NCBI GenBank assembly: GCA_947451145.1
Contig: CANFXW010000012.1
Location: 43,612-107,611, forward strand
DNA length: 64,000 nt
Origin: Sphingomonadaceae bacterium
GTDB lineage: Bacteria > Pseudomonadota > Alphaproteobacteria > Sphingomonadales > Sphingomonadaceae
Direction: 5' to 3'
The translations under genes and the position numbers were made by a program. Positions 25,789 to 35,084 of the stretch are shown in pieces (the stretch's first letter is position 1; the number at the start of each line of letters is the position of its first letter). The notes under the pieces are model-generated. The model was given only the letters and a program-made list of their open reading frames with translations. It had not been told where the DNA came from and searched no databases.

Positions 25789-27242
25789 GATACCAGCAAT
25801 GGCTCGGCTGGCGCTTCCCGCTCTTCCATATCGGTGAGACGGGTGGGATAGTCGCCGGAGAAGCAGGCATCGCAGAACTGCGGGCAGGACGCATTGCGTT
25901 CCTTCTCGCCCACGGCGCGATAGAGGCCGTCGATGGAAACGAAGGCCAGGCTGTCAGCGTGAATGAATTCGGCCATGCCCTGAACGTTCATCCGCGCGGC
26001 GAGCAGCTTGTGCCGCTCGGGCGTGTCAACGCCATAGAAGCACGAGTTTTCGGTCGGCGGGCTGGCGACGCGCATGTGCACTTCAGCTGCACCGGCATCG
26101 CGCATCATTTGCACGATCTTCATCGAGGTAGTGCCGCGTACGATCGAATCGTCGATCAGCACGATCCGCTTGCCTTCCACCAGCGCGCGGTTGGCGTTGT
26201 GCTTGCGCTTTACGTCCGCATGGCGCGCGCCGTCTTCGGGCTGGATGAAGGTGCGGCCGACATAGTGCGAGCGGATGATGCCAAGCTCGAACGGAATGCC
26301 TGATTGCTGGGCATAGCCGATGGCTGCGGGCACGCCGCTGTCTGGCACAGGAATGACAAGATCGGCTTCAACCGGCGATTCCTTGGCCAGTTCCACGCCG
26401 ATTGCCTTGCGCACCTCATAGACCGACTGGCCGCCCATCACCGAATCGGGGCGGCTGAAATAGACATGCTCGAACACGCAGGGACGCGGATTCGTTTTGC
26501 CGAAGGGATGGTGGCTGGTGAGGCGGCCATCAAGCCTGACCTCGACCACTTCACCGGGCTCGATCTCGCGCTCAAAGGTTGCGCCGACAACATCAAGCGC
26601 CACGGTTTCACTGGCAAAGACCACGGCTTCACCGATCCGGCCCATCACCAGCGGGCGGATGCCGAGCGGATCGCGGCAGGCGATCATCCGCTTGGTGGTC
26701 TGGCAGATCAGCGAATAGGCGCCTTCTACCAGTCGCAGGGCATCGACAAAGCGGTCGAGCAGCTTGGGGAAGCGGCTGGTGGCGATCAGGTGGAGGATCA
26801 CTTCGGTGTCAGAGGTCGATTGGAATATCGCGCCCTTGTTCACCAGATCGTGCTTGAGATGCAAGGCGTTGGAAATGTTGCCATTATGCGCCACCGAAAA
26901 ACCACCACGAGCAAGGTCTGCATGCAGCGGCTGAATATTGCGCAGCCCCGATCCGCCGGTGGTGGAATAGCGCACATGGCCTGACGCCATTGGCCCGGGC
27001 AGCTCGTCAAAGATATCGTTGGACGAAAAGACCTGGGCAACATGGCCGAGCCCGCGCCGCGCGAAGAAGTCCTTGCCGTCAAAGCTGACGATGCCGCAGG
27101 CTTCCTGTCCGCGATGCTGAAGAGCGTGAAGGCCGAGCGCGGTCATCGCCGCAGCATCCTTGGCACCGATAACGCCAAAGATCCCGCACTCCTCGCGCAG
27201 CTTGTCACCGTCTGCGTCGAGGTACGGATTTGTGAGGTTCAT
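25785..27242 (-). CDS. purF: Amidophosphoribosyltransferase PurF
   Basis: First committed enzyme of purine synthesis: PRPP plus glutamine to phosphoribosylamine. The protein is 485 residues from the ATG at 27242. An 18-residue propeptide precedes Cys19 (EECGIFGVIG), the N-terminal nucleophile after processing. The glutaminase part (HALQHRGQEACGI) is followed by the PRTase domain with the PRPP loop VLIDDSIVRGTTS. The C-terminal FCDACFSGDYP and other Cys fit the Fe-S-containing, propeptide-bearing class. The open frame extends upstream, but that leader is not family-like. Confidence 0.96.
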   Translation of the reverse strand: MNLTNPYLDADGDKLREECGIFGVIGAKDAAAMTALGLHALQHRGQEACGIVSFDGKDFFARRGLGHVAQVFSSNDIFDELPGPMASGHVRYSTTGGSGLRNIQPLHADLARGGFSVAHNGNISNALHLKHDLVNKGAIFQSTSDTEVILHLIATSRFPKLLDRFVDALRLVEGAYSLICQTTKRMIACRDPLGIRPLVMGRIGEAVVFASETVALDVVGATFEREIEPGEVVEVRLDGRLTSHHPFGKTNPRPCVFEHVYFSRPDSVMGGQSVYEVRKAIGVELAKESPVEADLVIPVPDSGVPAAIGYAQQSGIPFELGIIRSHYVGRTFIQPEDGARHADVKRKHNANRALVEGKRIVLIDDSIVRGTTSMKIVQMMRDAGAAEVHMRVASPPTENSCFYGVDTPERHKLLAARMNVQGMAEFIHADSLAFVSIDGLYRAVGEKERNASCPQFCDACFSGDYPTRLTDMEEREAPAEPLLVS

Positions 27243-27454
27243 GGGTAAGATTCGCACCTGCCGTTGCCTGAGCGCCGCTTTGGCCTTGAAGGCAGCGAAA
27301 GGCAAGGCTGGGTTACACGGTTTTCGCCAAGGTGCCGCTGCTGCGGTCTGAAACACCGATTTAGCGTGTCAGCCTGGGGGCGCTCTCATCGCTGATGCGG
27401 CTCGACATCTTGCAGTGATTTGGCGAGGGTTGGCGTGAGTTGAGGGAGCGGCAA

Positions 27455-28315
27455 ATGCTGACAGAGCGGGACTTTTCGATCAGCATGGGCCAGATGCGGG
27501 GCGTTCCCTTGCGGCAAGCCGTGCCTGCCATTGCCCGCGCAGGCTATTCCGGACTGGTGCTTTCGCTTCAGGTTTACCGCGATGCCGTGGCCTCTGGCCT
27601 GTCGGACACGGATATCCGCAGCCTGTTCAGCGATCACGGGGTCGAGTTGGAAAGCATCGACGGGGTGATCGACTGGATGCCGGGCACACCGGTGCCGCCG
27701 GAGCTGAACGGCTTTCGCGATCACAAGGCTTTTTTCGAGGCAGCCGCCGCGATTGGCGCGCCGCGGGTAAATGCGGTTGAGCTGTTCCACCATGATCCGG
27801 GGATGGCGTCGATGGCCGATGGCTTTGCTGGGCTGTGTCAGGGTGCGGCGGCATATGGTCTGGCGGTCACCCTTGAATTCTCGCCGATCGGTTCGCTGCG
27901 GAACCTCGGCTTCGCCAATAGCGTGGTTGAGGCAGCAGGGCAGGCGAATGGCGGGCTGCTGCTCGATACCTGGCACTTCGCCCGCAGCGGAGGCAGGCCG
28001 GAAGACATCGCCGCTATCCCGCCGGAGCGGATCTTCGGCTTGCAGGTATGCGATGTTGGGCCAGTCCCGCATGACAGCCTGATGGACGAAGCCATGCACC
28101 ACCGCCTGCTTCCGGGTGAGGGGCATGGCAATGTGGCCGAGGTTCTGGCTGCCTGCGCTGCGCACGGCATCCGCCAGCCGCTTTCGGCCGAGGTGTTCAA
28201 CGATGCCCTGCTGGCCTTGCCGCTGGACCAGATGCTCGAACGGACGATTGCCGCGATGCGGAGCGTGTCGCCTTATACAAACCCCAGATTGGTCCCCAGC
28301 GCAGAGCCTGCGTAA
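27455..28315 (+). CDS. Sugar phosphate isomerase/epimerase-like TIM barrel
   Basis: A 286-residue protein with the xylose isomerase-like TIM-barrel pattern. Metal-binding candidates are conserved: the Glu in LTLEFSPIG, LLLDTWHFARSG (Asp-x-x-His) and the LLPGEGHGN segment, ending with a Glu in LSAEVFND. The substrate cannot be named. ATG 27455 is chosen since GGGAGCGG lies 6-7 bases before it; a TTG at 27440 is in frame. Its 3' end overlaps the convergent DUF1501 gene by 43 bases. Confidence 0.75.
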   Translation: MLTERDFSISMGQMRGVPLRQAVPAIARAGYSGLVLSLQVYRDAVASGLSDTDIRSLFSDHGVELESIDGVIDWMPGTPVPPELNGFRDHKAFFEAAAAIGAPRVNAVELFHHDPGMASMADGFAGLCQGAAAYGLAVTLEFSPIGSLRNLGFANSVVEAAGQANGGLLLDTWHFARSGGRPEDIAAIPPERIFGLQVCDVGPVPHDSLMDEAMHHRLLPGEGHGNVAEVLAACAAHGIRQPLSAEVFNDALLALPLDQMLERTIAAMRSVSPYTNPRLVPSAEPA

Positions 28316-29676
28316 TTGTTGATGTTGGGAACGGCGGTGGTCAGGCTTCCTGCCGGTACGCCAAACCAGCTGGCCAGCGTCGCCGCGTACTGGTCAACCG
28401 ACATGGTCGGGATCAGGCGGCCCTGTCCGATATCATCAGGCCCGCCATTGGCCAGTGTCGGGTTGATGCCATAGTACTTCTTGCCATTGACCGCGCCGCC
28501 CAGCACGAAATGCATCGACCCCCAGCCGTGGTCGGTGCCGTCATTGTTGGCGGTCAGCGCGCGGCCAAAGTCAGATCCGGTGAAGGTCGTCACCTGATTG
28601 GAAACGCCCAGCTCCACCGTGGTATCATAGAAAGCGCGCAGGGCATTGGCGAGGTTGGTCATCAGCGTGGGGTGGAGGGTGGCGAGGCCATCGTGGGTAT
28701 CGAACCGCCCGGTTGAGACGAAGAACACCTGCCGCTTGGCCCCCATCTGGCTCGACATCGAGATCATCTTTGCGACCATCTGCAACTGCGCGCCAAGGCT
28801 CGATTGCGTATCAGCTGCAGCGGGGAAGGCGGTGGTAGTGATCGGCGCAGCGGCGAGCTGGGTGGATACCAGATCATAGAGATCAAGCGCGCGCTTGCCC
28901 ACGGTGCCATGCGCACCCATGAAATCATGCGCGCCGCCGGGATTGCTGATCAGGCTCTTGAGCAAGGTCGATGCCGCCGCCGAACCCTGCAGGCTGGTGC
29001 GGGCGTTGAGGCCAATCGGACCGCCGGTCGTCAGCGAATACTGCACCGCCGTGCGGCCCGAGAGGAACACGGCATTGCCAGACACGTTGACGCAGGTGAG
29101 AGTCGAGGTGCCGTTGCCCGACTGCAGAAGATCGCCGATCCGTCCGCCCCAGCCAGACGAAGCGCCCTCGGGCGACGAGCTCTGCCAATAGCTCTGCTGG
29201 TCGTTGTGGCTGAGCAGCTTGGGTGGCAGCGGCACGCTATTGGCCTGATATTGCGCCTTGGTCGTCGGCTGGACCAGCGTGCCGACGTTAAGCATCACCG
29301 CCATCTTGCCGGCATCAAAGATCGGCAGGATCGGTGCGAGGCCGGGAGCCAGCGCCCATTGCGCGCCGCCGGGCAGGGCGGTCGTCGGGTTGAGCAACGT
29401 CGGGGCCAGCGCAGCCTGCGTGAAGCCCAAGGCACCGCGCTGCGCCGAATAGACGCCATATTGCGTGGTGTCATAGGGCACCAGCGTATTGGCGTAATCA
29501 TTGCCGCCATAGAGGAACACGCAGACCAGCGCCTTGTAATCGCTCGCCGTGGCTGCCGCAGCCTCTCCCATTGCGGCAAGGTTCATCACGAAGGGTGCCG
29601 CAGTGCCCATCATCGAGACAGCGGAGGCCCGCTGGAGGAAGGCGCGGCGGGAAACGTCAGTGGTCATGTCCGTCAC
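28273..29676 (-). CDS. DUF1501 family protein with Tat signal
   Basis: A 467-residue exported protein of unknown function. The N-terminus carries a twin-arginine signal (SRRAFLQRASAVSMMG, cleavage after AEAAAA). The body has an alkaline-phosphatase-superfamily-like layout with LVCVFLYGGNDYANTLVPYD near the start and a TGSDFGRALTANNDGTDHGWGS segment containing Asp/His typical of the family. It follows the DUF1800 gene by 3 bases. DUF1501 and DUF1800 genes are commonly paired across bacteria, which implies a shared but undefined envelope role. Confidence 0.88.
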   Translation of the reverse strand: MTDMTTDVSRRAFLQRASAVSMMGTAAPFVMNLAAMGEAAAATASDYKALVCVFLYGGNDYANTLVPYDTTQYGVYSAQRGALGFTQAALAPTLLNPTTALPGGAQWALAPGLAPILPIFDAGKMAVMLNVGTLVQPTTKAQYQANSVPLPPKLLSHNDQQSYWQSSSPEGASSGWGGRIGDLLQSGNGTSTLTCVNVSGNAVFLSGRTAVQYSLTTGGPIGLNARTSLQGSAAASTLLKSLISNPGGAHDFMGAHGTVGKRALDLYDLVSTQLAAAPITTTAFPAAADTQSSLGAQLQMVAKMISMSSQMGAKRQVFFVSTGRFDTHDGLATLHPTLMTNLANALRAFYDTTVELGVSNQVTTFTGSDFGRALTANNDGTDHGWGSMHFVLGGAVNGKKYYGINPTLANGGPDDIGQGRLIPTMSVDQYAATLASWFGVPAGSLTTAVPNINNYAGSALGTNLGFV

Positions 29677-29679
29677 TCC

Positions 29680-31479
29680 TCAGCGCTGCACAAGATATTC
29701 TGGGCTGGCCATAACCAGCACGATCGCGGCGTAGATGCGGTTGTTGATCCCCGCAGTGGTCGTGATCGAGATTGTATCGAGCGCGGTTTTCATCTGGGCG
29801 ATGGTCGCGGCGCTGATCTGGTTGGCGGCGAGCACCAGATTGAGCTCGGCCAGCAGCGCGGCGCTGTCTGTCGCCAGCGGGGTCAGCGCCGAATAGTCCG
29901 GCTTGGCCTCGCCTGCACCATTGGCGATGATCGCCTGCATATAGTTGATATAGGCCACCACCGATGGCTCGCTGGTGATCTGGAATTCAGGCGCGACCAT
30001 ATTCTTGGTGGCGATCGTCGTGCCGGGCGGGGTGTATCCCGGGCGGAACCAGTTGAACACGCTGCCGGCATGGCCGGGGCTCTCGCCGATGCGGTTGGCT
30101 GACGAGCCGGTATTGCCAAAAGGCCAGAGATTGGTGGGAGATGTAACGCCGAACGCCTTGGCCCATTGCACCAGCCGCACCACCGGTTCGCGCAATTTGC
30201 CGAAGGTGGTGCTGTCGACCTGGGTATCGTCGCGGGCCTCGACATCGGTCAGGATCGCGCGGATCACCGCCTTCATGTCCCCGCGCACGCCGCTGCCGTT
30301 GTTGGCGAACACGTTCGCCACGCGGCTGACATAGGCGGGGGAAGGGTTGCTGGTGACCATGTGCTGGATCAGCTGTTTGGAAACGAATGGCGGCACGTTG
30401 GCATGGGCGAACAGGCCATCGAGCGCCAGCTTGCGCGAGGTCGCGCTATCGTTGCCTGCCGGAATGCTGATGCCAAGGAAGCTCGACGCCCCGGTCTCGT
30501 GCAGAGTAGGCGTGTTGGCGAGCGGCAGGCGCATCCGGTCCGGCGTGGTGTTGTCAGTGTTGGCATAGGTATAGCCGGTCCACACCCGCGCAGCCTGCGA
30601 AACGTCGGCCTGGGTATAGGTCGGCACCGGATTGCCGCCAGAGAGCACCTGGGTGCCATCCATGTTGAGCTGATAAAGCCCGATGGTGAACAGCTGCATC
30701 AGCTCGCGGGCATAGTTCTCGTCCGGGATTGCGCCGGCGGTCGTGGCTTTCCGGTTGCCCAGAAAGGTCAGGTAGAGCCCCATGCCGACACTGGTCGAGA
30801 CATGCTCCATGATGTCGCGGTAATTGCCAAAGGCGTTGTCCCACAGGCCATCGAGATAGGCGGCCATGATGAACTGCTCCCAGCTCGCCCCGAAACCGTC
30901 GATCGAAACCACCCACTGGTTGAGCAGCGAGAGGCCAACGCGCTGGCGCAGGATATCCGCGCTGCCCATCAGTTGCGACCAGATCATCGGATCGAAACCG
31001 GCGTTGTTGTTCACATTGGCAGCAACATTGTAGCCGCCCGCGACCAGAAAATCCCAGAACTTCTGCGGCCGCGCCATGGCGAACTGGTTATTGATCCAGC
31101 CGCTTATGCCGGACGCGATCACCGTGTTGATGTCAGCCTTGGCATAGCCGATCGAAGCTTGCGCCAGAAAACGGCTGGCCTGCGTTGCGGTAACCGGAAC
31201 GGGAGTGGGGGTAGGGGTAGGTGTGGGAGTGCCGCCACCCGAGGTGCTGCCGCCGCCGCTATCTCCGCAGGCTTCGAGAAGGAGCGAACCAGCGGTGGCG
31301 AGAGTACCAGCCGCGAGTGCGCGGTGCGATACGCCGCTGTCATTTGGGCCGTCGTCAGGAGTCGCTTCAATAAGGGGCAATTCGATTGGCGTGAGACTGT
31401 CGGCCACGTCGCTCTCCCGATTGTTGACGGCTGATGGACCCGGATTGCCGCTCATGTGATTGCTAATTCGGTTCCGCAT
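29680..31479 (-). CDS. DUF1800 family protein
   Basis: A 599-residue protein of the DUF1800 family. After a short N-terminal region and a hydrophobic helix (ALAAGTLATAGSLLLEACG) comes a Gly/Ser tract and a Pro-Thr repeat linker. The conserved domain starts at ASRFLAQASIGYAKADI and includes GAIPDENYARELMQLFTIG, the family hallmark, and the C-terminal EYLVQR. The ...LLLEACGDSGGG stretch could be an atypical lipoprotein site, but Glu before Cys is not canonical. The start may be at 31479 or 31455 (MSGNPGPS). It is the upstream partner of the DUF1501 gene. Function unknown. Confidence 0.85.
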   Translation of the reverse strand: MRNRISNHMSGNPGPSAVNNRESDVADSLTPIELPLIEATPDDGPNDSGVSHRALAAGTLATAGSLLLEACGDSGGGSTSGGGTPTPTPTPTPVPVTATQASRFLAQASIGYAKADINTVIASGISGWINNQFAMARPQKFWDFLVAGGYNVAANVNNNAGFDPMIWSQLMGSADILRQRVGLSLLNQWVVSIDGFGASWEQFIMAAYLDGLWDNAFGNYRDIMEHVSTSVGMGLYLTFLGNRKATTAGAIPDENYARELMQLFTIGLYQLNMDGTQVLSGGNPVPTYTQADVSQAARVWTGYTYANTDNTTPDRMRLPLANTPTLHETGASSFLGISIPAGNDSATSRKLALDGLFAHANVPPFVSKQLIQHMVTSNPSPAYVSRVANVFANNGSGVRGDMKAVIRAILTDVEARDDTQVDSTTFGKLREPVVRLVQWAKAFGVTSPTNLWPFGNTGSSANRIGESPGHAGSVFNWFRPGYTPPGTTIATKNMVAPEFQITSEPSVVAYINYMQAIIANGAGEAKPDYSALTPLATDSAALLAELNLVLAANQISAATIAQMKTALDTISITTTAGINNRIYAAIVLVMASPEYLVQR

Positions 31480-31540
31480 GCGGTTAAACCGGACTTAGGC
31501 ATGATTTACCTGCTTATCCCCTGATTACAGCGCGGAGATG

Positions 31541-32539
31541 TCAGGTTCGTGTCATCATGATCCGGGCGATCTGGCGATGCCCGTCGCGGCGTTCCAGCTG
31601 GACCACGGCATCGATCACGCTGGTGGCATAGTGGGTGATGTCCTCGCGGCGCAGGCGGGTGCCGGCCTGCAGCACGATCAGCGCCAGTTGCTCGATAGCG
31701 CCTTCGGGGCTGTCGGCGTGGATAGTGGTGATCGAGCCGGGGTGGCCGGTGTTGACCGCGCGCAGGAAGGTGTAGGCCTCTGTCCCGCGAACCTCGCCCA
31801 GAATGATCCGGTCAGGCCGCATCCGCAGCGCCGCCTGCAGCAGGTCATCGGCGGAAACCCGCGCTTCGCCAAGTTCGCCTTTTGCTGCGAGCAGGGCGGC
31901 AGCGTTTTCGTGGACCAGCGATACCTCGGCTGTGTCCTCGATCAGCACCAGCCGTTCGTGGGCCGGGATTTCCTTGAGCAGGGCATTGAGGAAGGTTGTT
32001 TTGCCGGTCGAGGTGCCGCCCGAGACCAGAATGTTCCGCCGCGCCCGCACCAGATCGCCCAGAAACGCGGCGAGTGCAGCCGGGTCTTGCCCCGCTGGTG
32101 CATCGACCGCCTTCAGATCGCTCGTACCGCGCGAAAATCGCGTGCGGGTCAAAGCGCCTTGGGCAACATAGTCCGCCAGCGTCAGATCGGGCACCACGTG
32201 CTTGCGGAAGGCAAAAACCAGACTGCCGCGTGTGGCAGGCGGTGCGACGATCTGGACGCGGGCACCGTCGGGCAAGGTGGCCGAGAGCAGCGGATGCTCG
32301 CGGCTGATGCCCTGATGGCTCAGGCTGGCGATCTGGCGCGCGAGCCGCCACAGGCTGGCCTCGTCAAGCCCCGGCATGGCATGGCGCTCGGTGCTGCCAT
32401 CGAGCGTTTCGACCCAGACTTCGCCGGGCCGGTTGATGAACAGATCGGTGACTTCGGGCCGCGACAGGATCGGAACCAGTGGCGCGATATAGGCGTCGAG
32501 ATAGCGCAGCGGCTCTGCGGTAGGGGCAGGTTCGGCCAC
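31541..32539 (-). CDS. virB11: Type IV secretion ATPase VirB11
   Basis: A 332-residue hexameric ATPase of the secretion system's inner face. The N-terminal domain includes VTDLFINRPGEVWVE. The ATPase core has Walker A GGTSTGKTT near residue 171, an Asp box (LVLIEDTAEV), Walker B (RMRPDRIILGEVRG) and the His box (TGHPGSITTIHADSP). GTG start. It is the last gene of the leftward virB operon, directly following virB10. Confidence 0.95.
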   Translation of the reverse strand: MAEPAPTAEPLRYLDAYIAPLVPILSRPEVTDLFINRPGEVWVETLDGSTERHAMPGLDEASLWRLARQIASLSHQGISREHPLLSATLPDGARVQIVAPPATRGSLVFAFRKHVVPDLTLADYVAQGALTRTRFSRGTSDLKAVDAPAGQDPAALAAFLGDLVRARRNILVSGGTSTGKTTFLNALLKEIPAHERLVLIEDTAEVSLVHENAAALLAAKGELGEARVSADDLLQAALRMRPDRIILGEVRGTEAYTFLRAVNTGHPGSITTIHADSPEGAIEQLALIVLQAGTRLRREDITHYATSVIDAVVQLERRDGHRQIARIMMTRT

Positions 32540-33592
32540 TCAGCGCACCGCTGGCGTGCCGCCGAAGTCGAGGTCATGCGCAACAAACACCGCGATCTGC
32601 GCGCCTTCTTTTACCTTCACCGTTGGCGGCCGGTTGTTGGCGGGGAGCAATTGCTGGCCGGTCTGGGCAATTTGCCCCGGAACCCCGACATAGACCGATC
32701 CGTTATTGGGCAGCTGCGAGGCGACGTTGACGCCAATCGTCAGCGCCGACTGCAATACGGCGCTGGCGAAATTGCGCAGGAAATGGGTGTTGACCGTGCC
32801 GGGAGCCCCAGCGCCGCCCAGGGAGTCGGTAACCGGCGACCCGATCCGGATCGCTACGCCATCGGGGCGGATCAGGCGGGTCCATGTCACCAGCACGCGG
32901 CTCAGCCCGGCGCTCGAATCGGCCTTGAACTCGCCAATCAGACGGCTGCCGCGCGGGATCAGCACGCGCGAGCCATCAAAACTGCGCACGTCCTGCGAAA
33001 TCAACGCGCGCGCCAAGCCGGGACGGTCGGAATTGAGCGGGGTTTCGAGCACTGCGGCGATGATCGCACCCTGCGGGATGATCGTGCTGCGATTGCGGAT
33101 CAGCGTTGCGCGTACAGCATCTTCACCGGCTTCGGCACCGCCGCCCGCACCGTTTACCGTTACGCCATTCCCGGCCGTCATATCGATTACCAGAGCCGGT
33201 TCACCCCCCCGGCTGCGCGAAGGAGGCGGGGGTGGCGGCAGGGCGGGCTCGCGCATCGGCGGGGCCGCGATCATGCGCGGCTGCGGGACGGCTGCGGGAG
33301 CGGGGCTGGGGCTTGGCTGCGCGACGACCGGCTGTGGCTCGGGCAGCGGCTCGGGCGGGATAAACAGCGGCGGTGGCGGCGCAGGCAGGCGTGAGGCCGA
33401 TGCCGAAGTCGGCAAGGCCCTTGCCTGACGCGCACGGCGGTTGGAATCAAGATAGAAGAACAGCGCCAGCGCAAGGATCAGCGCCAAGCCGATCAACAGC
33501 GGCGTGGGCAGGCCTTCGCGCGGGAGCTCCACCTCGGGGCGCAGCTCGTCGATCTGGTTGTCACGCGGGTCGGTTCCGGCAAGCGTGGTCAT
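32540..33592 (-). CDS. virB10: Type IV secretion protein VirB10
   Basis: A 350-residue energy-sensing subunit that spans both membranes. One TM is at about 30-48 (TPLLIGLALILALALFFYLD), a long Pro-rich periplasmic linker at about 70-125, then the TrbI/VirB10 domain (IIPQGAIIAAVLETPLNSDRPG, VRSFDGSRVLIPRGSRLIGEFK). It overlaps virB9 by four bases. Confidence 0.95.
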   Translation of the reverse strand: MTTLAGTDPRDNQIDELRPEVELPREGLPTPLLIGLALILALALFFYLDSNRRARQARALPTSASASRLPAPPPPLFIPPEPLPEPQPVVAQPSPSPAPAAVPQPRMIAAPPMREPALPPPPPPSRSRGGEPALVIDMTAGNGVTVNGAGGGAEAGEDAVRATLIRNRSTIIPQGAIIAAVLETPLNSDRPGLARALISQDVRSFDGSRVLIPRGSRLIGEFKADSSAGLSRVLVTWTRLIRPDGVAIRIGSPVTDSLGGAGAPGTVNTHFLRNFASAVLQSALTIGVNVASQLPNNGSVYVGVPGQIAQTGQQLLPANNRPPTVKVKEGAQIAVFVAHDLDFGGTPAVR

Positions 33593-34284
33593 TTCGCATT
33601 GCTCCCGGAAAGGCGCAGGGCCGTGGCGCGAAACTTGCCGAGCACGAAGACCATCCGCTCGGGCACGCCCTCGATCACATAGCTGCCATCGCGCATCGTG
33701 CCGTTGACCAGCGCCAGATTGCCGCGTGCGTCCTGGTTGTAGACGGCGGGCAGAGTGGCGTCGTTTTGCCAGCGGAGCGCCGTGAAGTGGCCGTCATCGC
33801 TGATGCTCAGCGGCCAGAGGCTGCGTTCGCCCTTCATCTGGTACTGGCTGGTCGCCATCACCGTGGTGGCGGGCGTGTTGCCCGTAGCGAAGGGGTAGGT
33901 GAAGGTCACGATATAGGGCTGGAACGACCCGCTCTGCTCCGCAGAATAGAGCGAAAACGAATAAGAGCGCTGGTCGGAAATCACCGTCAGATTGGTCGGC
34001 AGGCCGGGGCCGACCGGCTTGATCACCAGACTGTCCGCCCGCTTGTTCACTGCCGCCTGCCACGACCCGGCATCACCCAGCGTGACGGTTTCGATCCGCT
34101 CTTCGGGCGAAAAACGCACGGTCACCGCATAGCCCGCCGCAACGCGCAGCGCGACGACCTCTGCGGGATCGTAACCTACTGTCTGGATATGCGGATCACC
34201 GCTGCCGGGCATTGGCGCGATCTCGGCCGTCAGGGCCGAGGGCAGGGCCAGAAGCGCAGCAAGAAGGGCAAGGCGGGACTTCAC
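33589..34284 (-). CDS. virB9: Type IV secretion protein VirB9
   Basis: A 231-residue periplasmic/outer-membrane core protein of the VirB9/CagX family. GTG 34284 overlaps the virB8 stop (GTGA) and gives a good signal peptide (KSRLALLAALLALPSALTA). The N-terminal VirB9 strands (FSPEERIETVTLGD) and the C-terminal domain with VYNQDARGNLALVNG and YVIEGVPERMVFVLG are recognisable. VirB9 normally pairs with lipoprotein VirB7, for which no gene is seen here. Confidence 0.93.
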   Translation of the reverse strand: MKSRLALLAALLALPSALTAEIAPMPGSGDPHIQTVGYDPAEVVALRVAAGYAVTVRFSPEERIETVTLGDAGSWQAAVNKRADSLVIKPVGPGLPTNLTVISDQRSYSFSLYSAEQSGSFQPYIVTFTYPFATGNTPATTVMATSQYQMKGERSLWPLSISDDGHFTALRWQNDATLPAVYNQDARGNLALVNGTMRDGSYVIEGVPERMVFVLGKFRATALRLSGSNAK

Positions 34285-35084
34285 ATCGCCCCCTGTTGCT
34301 GGTTGTTTTGCGGCACCACCATCCGCGGCCCAAGCGCTGGTGCGGGAGCCTGCGGGGCGAGGGGCACGGGCGCGGCGTTCTGCTGCGGCACGGCCTCCTG
34401 ATCGCGGCGGTATTCGATCACCTGAAAGCCCAGCGGATTGGCGAGGCGATCCTCCAGCGACATTGGTTCGCCCGAATAGCGATAGCGGATCTGCGCCGCC
34501 CACCAGCCGCGCTGCGCCGAAGCTTGCCCCTGATCGCGCCGCTCGGTGATGAAACGCACTTGTGCGGTGTCCGGACCGGTGGGCGTCACGGATTCAACCG
34601 TGGTGGTGACGAGCGCATTGCGCGGATAAACGTTGAGCGGGCTCAGCGGATTGTTGGTTGGCATCAGCGCAAGGTAATCGCGCCGCGCGGTATCGCCAGA
34701 CCACAGCGAAACCTTCTTGTATTGCTCTGCCAAACCGTTGATCTCGAATGTTTCCCGCGCGATGACATATTGTGCCAGCATTGACTGGGTCAGCGCGGTT
34801 GTCGGCGTAACCTTCTGCGGCTGGGTGCCATCGAGCACCTGCACATAACCTGTCGTCCGGTCGACCAGCAGGGTATAGGGCACGACCTGCTTCAATGGCG
34901 TGAGCGCGACCAAGGCCAGCCCTTCCAGCAGCGCAATCACTGTCGCAACGGCGGCGATGATCCAGGCCACGCGGTTCGATTTGCGCTGCTGGTGCTCGCT
35001 GTCCACCGCCCAACTGCGGGCCTCGGCAAAGATGGCCTCACGCTCGGCGGCGCTTGCTGCAAGGTTGGTATCGTGTTCGGTCAT
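34281..35084 (-). CDS. virB8: Type IV secretion protein VirB8
   Basis: A 267-residue inner-membrane assembly protein. It has a cytoplasmic N-terminus, one TM at about 42-62 (VAWIIAAVATVIALLEGLALVAL) and a periplasmic VirB8 domain (VPYTLLVDRTTGYVQVLDG, YVIARETFEINGLAEQYKKV, VRFITERRD). The C-terminal Pro/Gln/Ala-rich tail (about 30 residues) is beyond the usual domain. It is coupled by overlaps to virB6 and virB9. Confidence 0.94.
   Translation of the reverse strand: MTEHDTNLAASAAEREAIFAEARSWAVDSEHQQRKSNRVAWIIAAVATVIALLEGLALVALTPLKQVVPYTLLVDRTTGYVQVLDGTQPQKVTPTTALTQSMLAQYVIARETFEINGLAEQYKKVSLWSGDTARRDYLALMPTNNPLSPLNVYPRNALVTTTVESVTPTGPDTAQVRFITERRDQGQASAQRGWWAAQIRYRYSGEPMSLEDRLANPLGFQVIEYRRDQEAVPQQNAAPVPLAPQAPAPALGPRMVVPQNNQQQGAM

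Noticed and set aside
30166..31434. 422-codon plus-strand ORF opposite the DUF1800 gene
   Set aside because: Antisense shadow with His/Arg-rich composition and no recognisable domain; the DUF1800 frame on the other strand is supported.
31538..33394. 618-codon plus-strand ORF opposite virB11/virB10
   Set aside because: A shadow frame over two clear virB genes; GC-rich codon structure keeps the antisense frame open, and it has no family signature.
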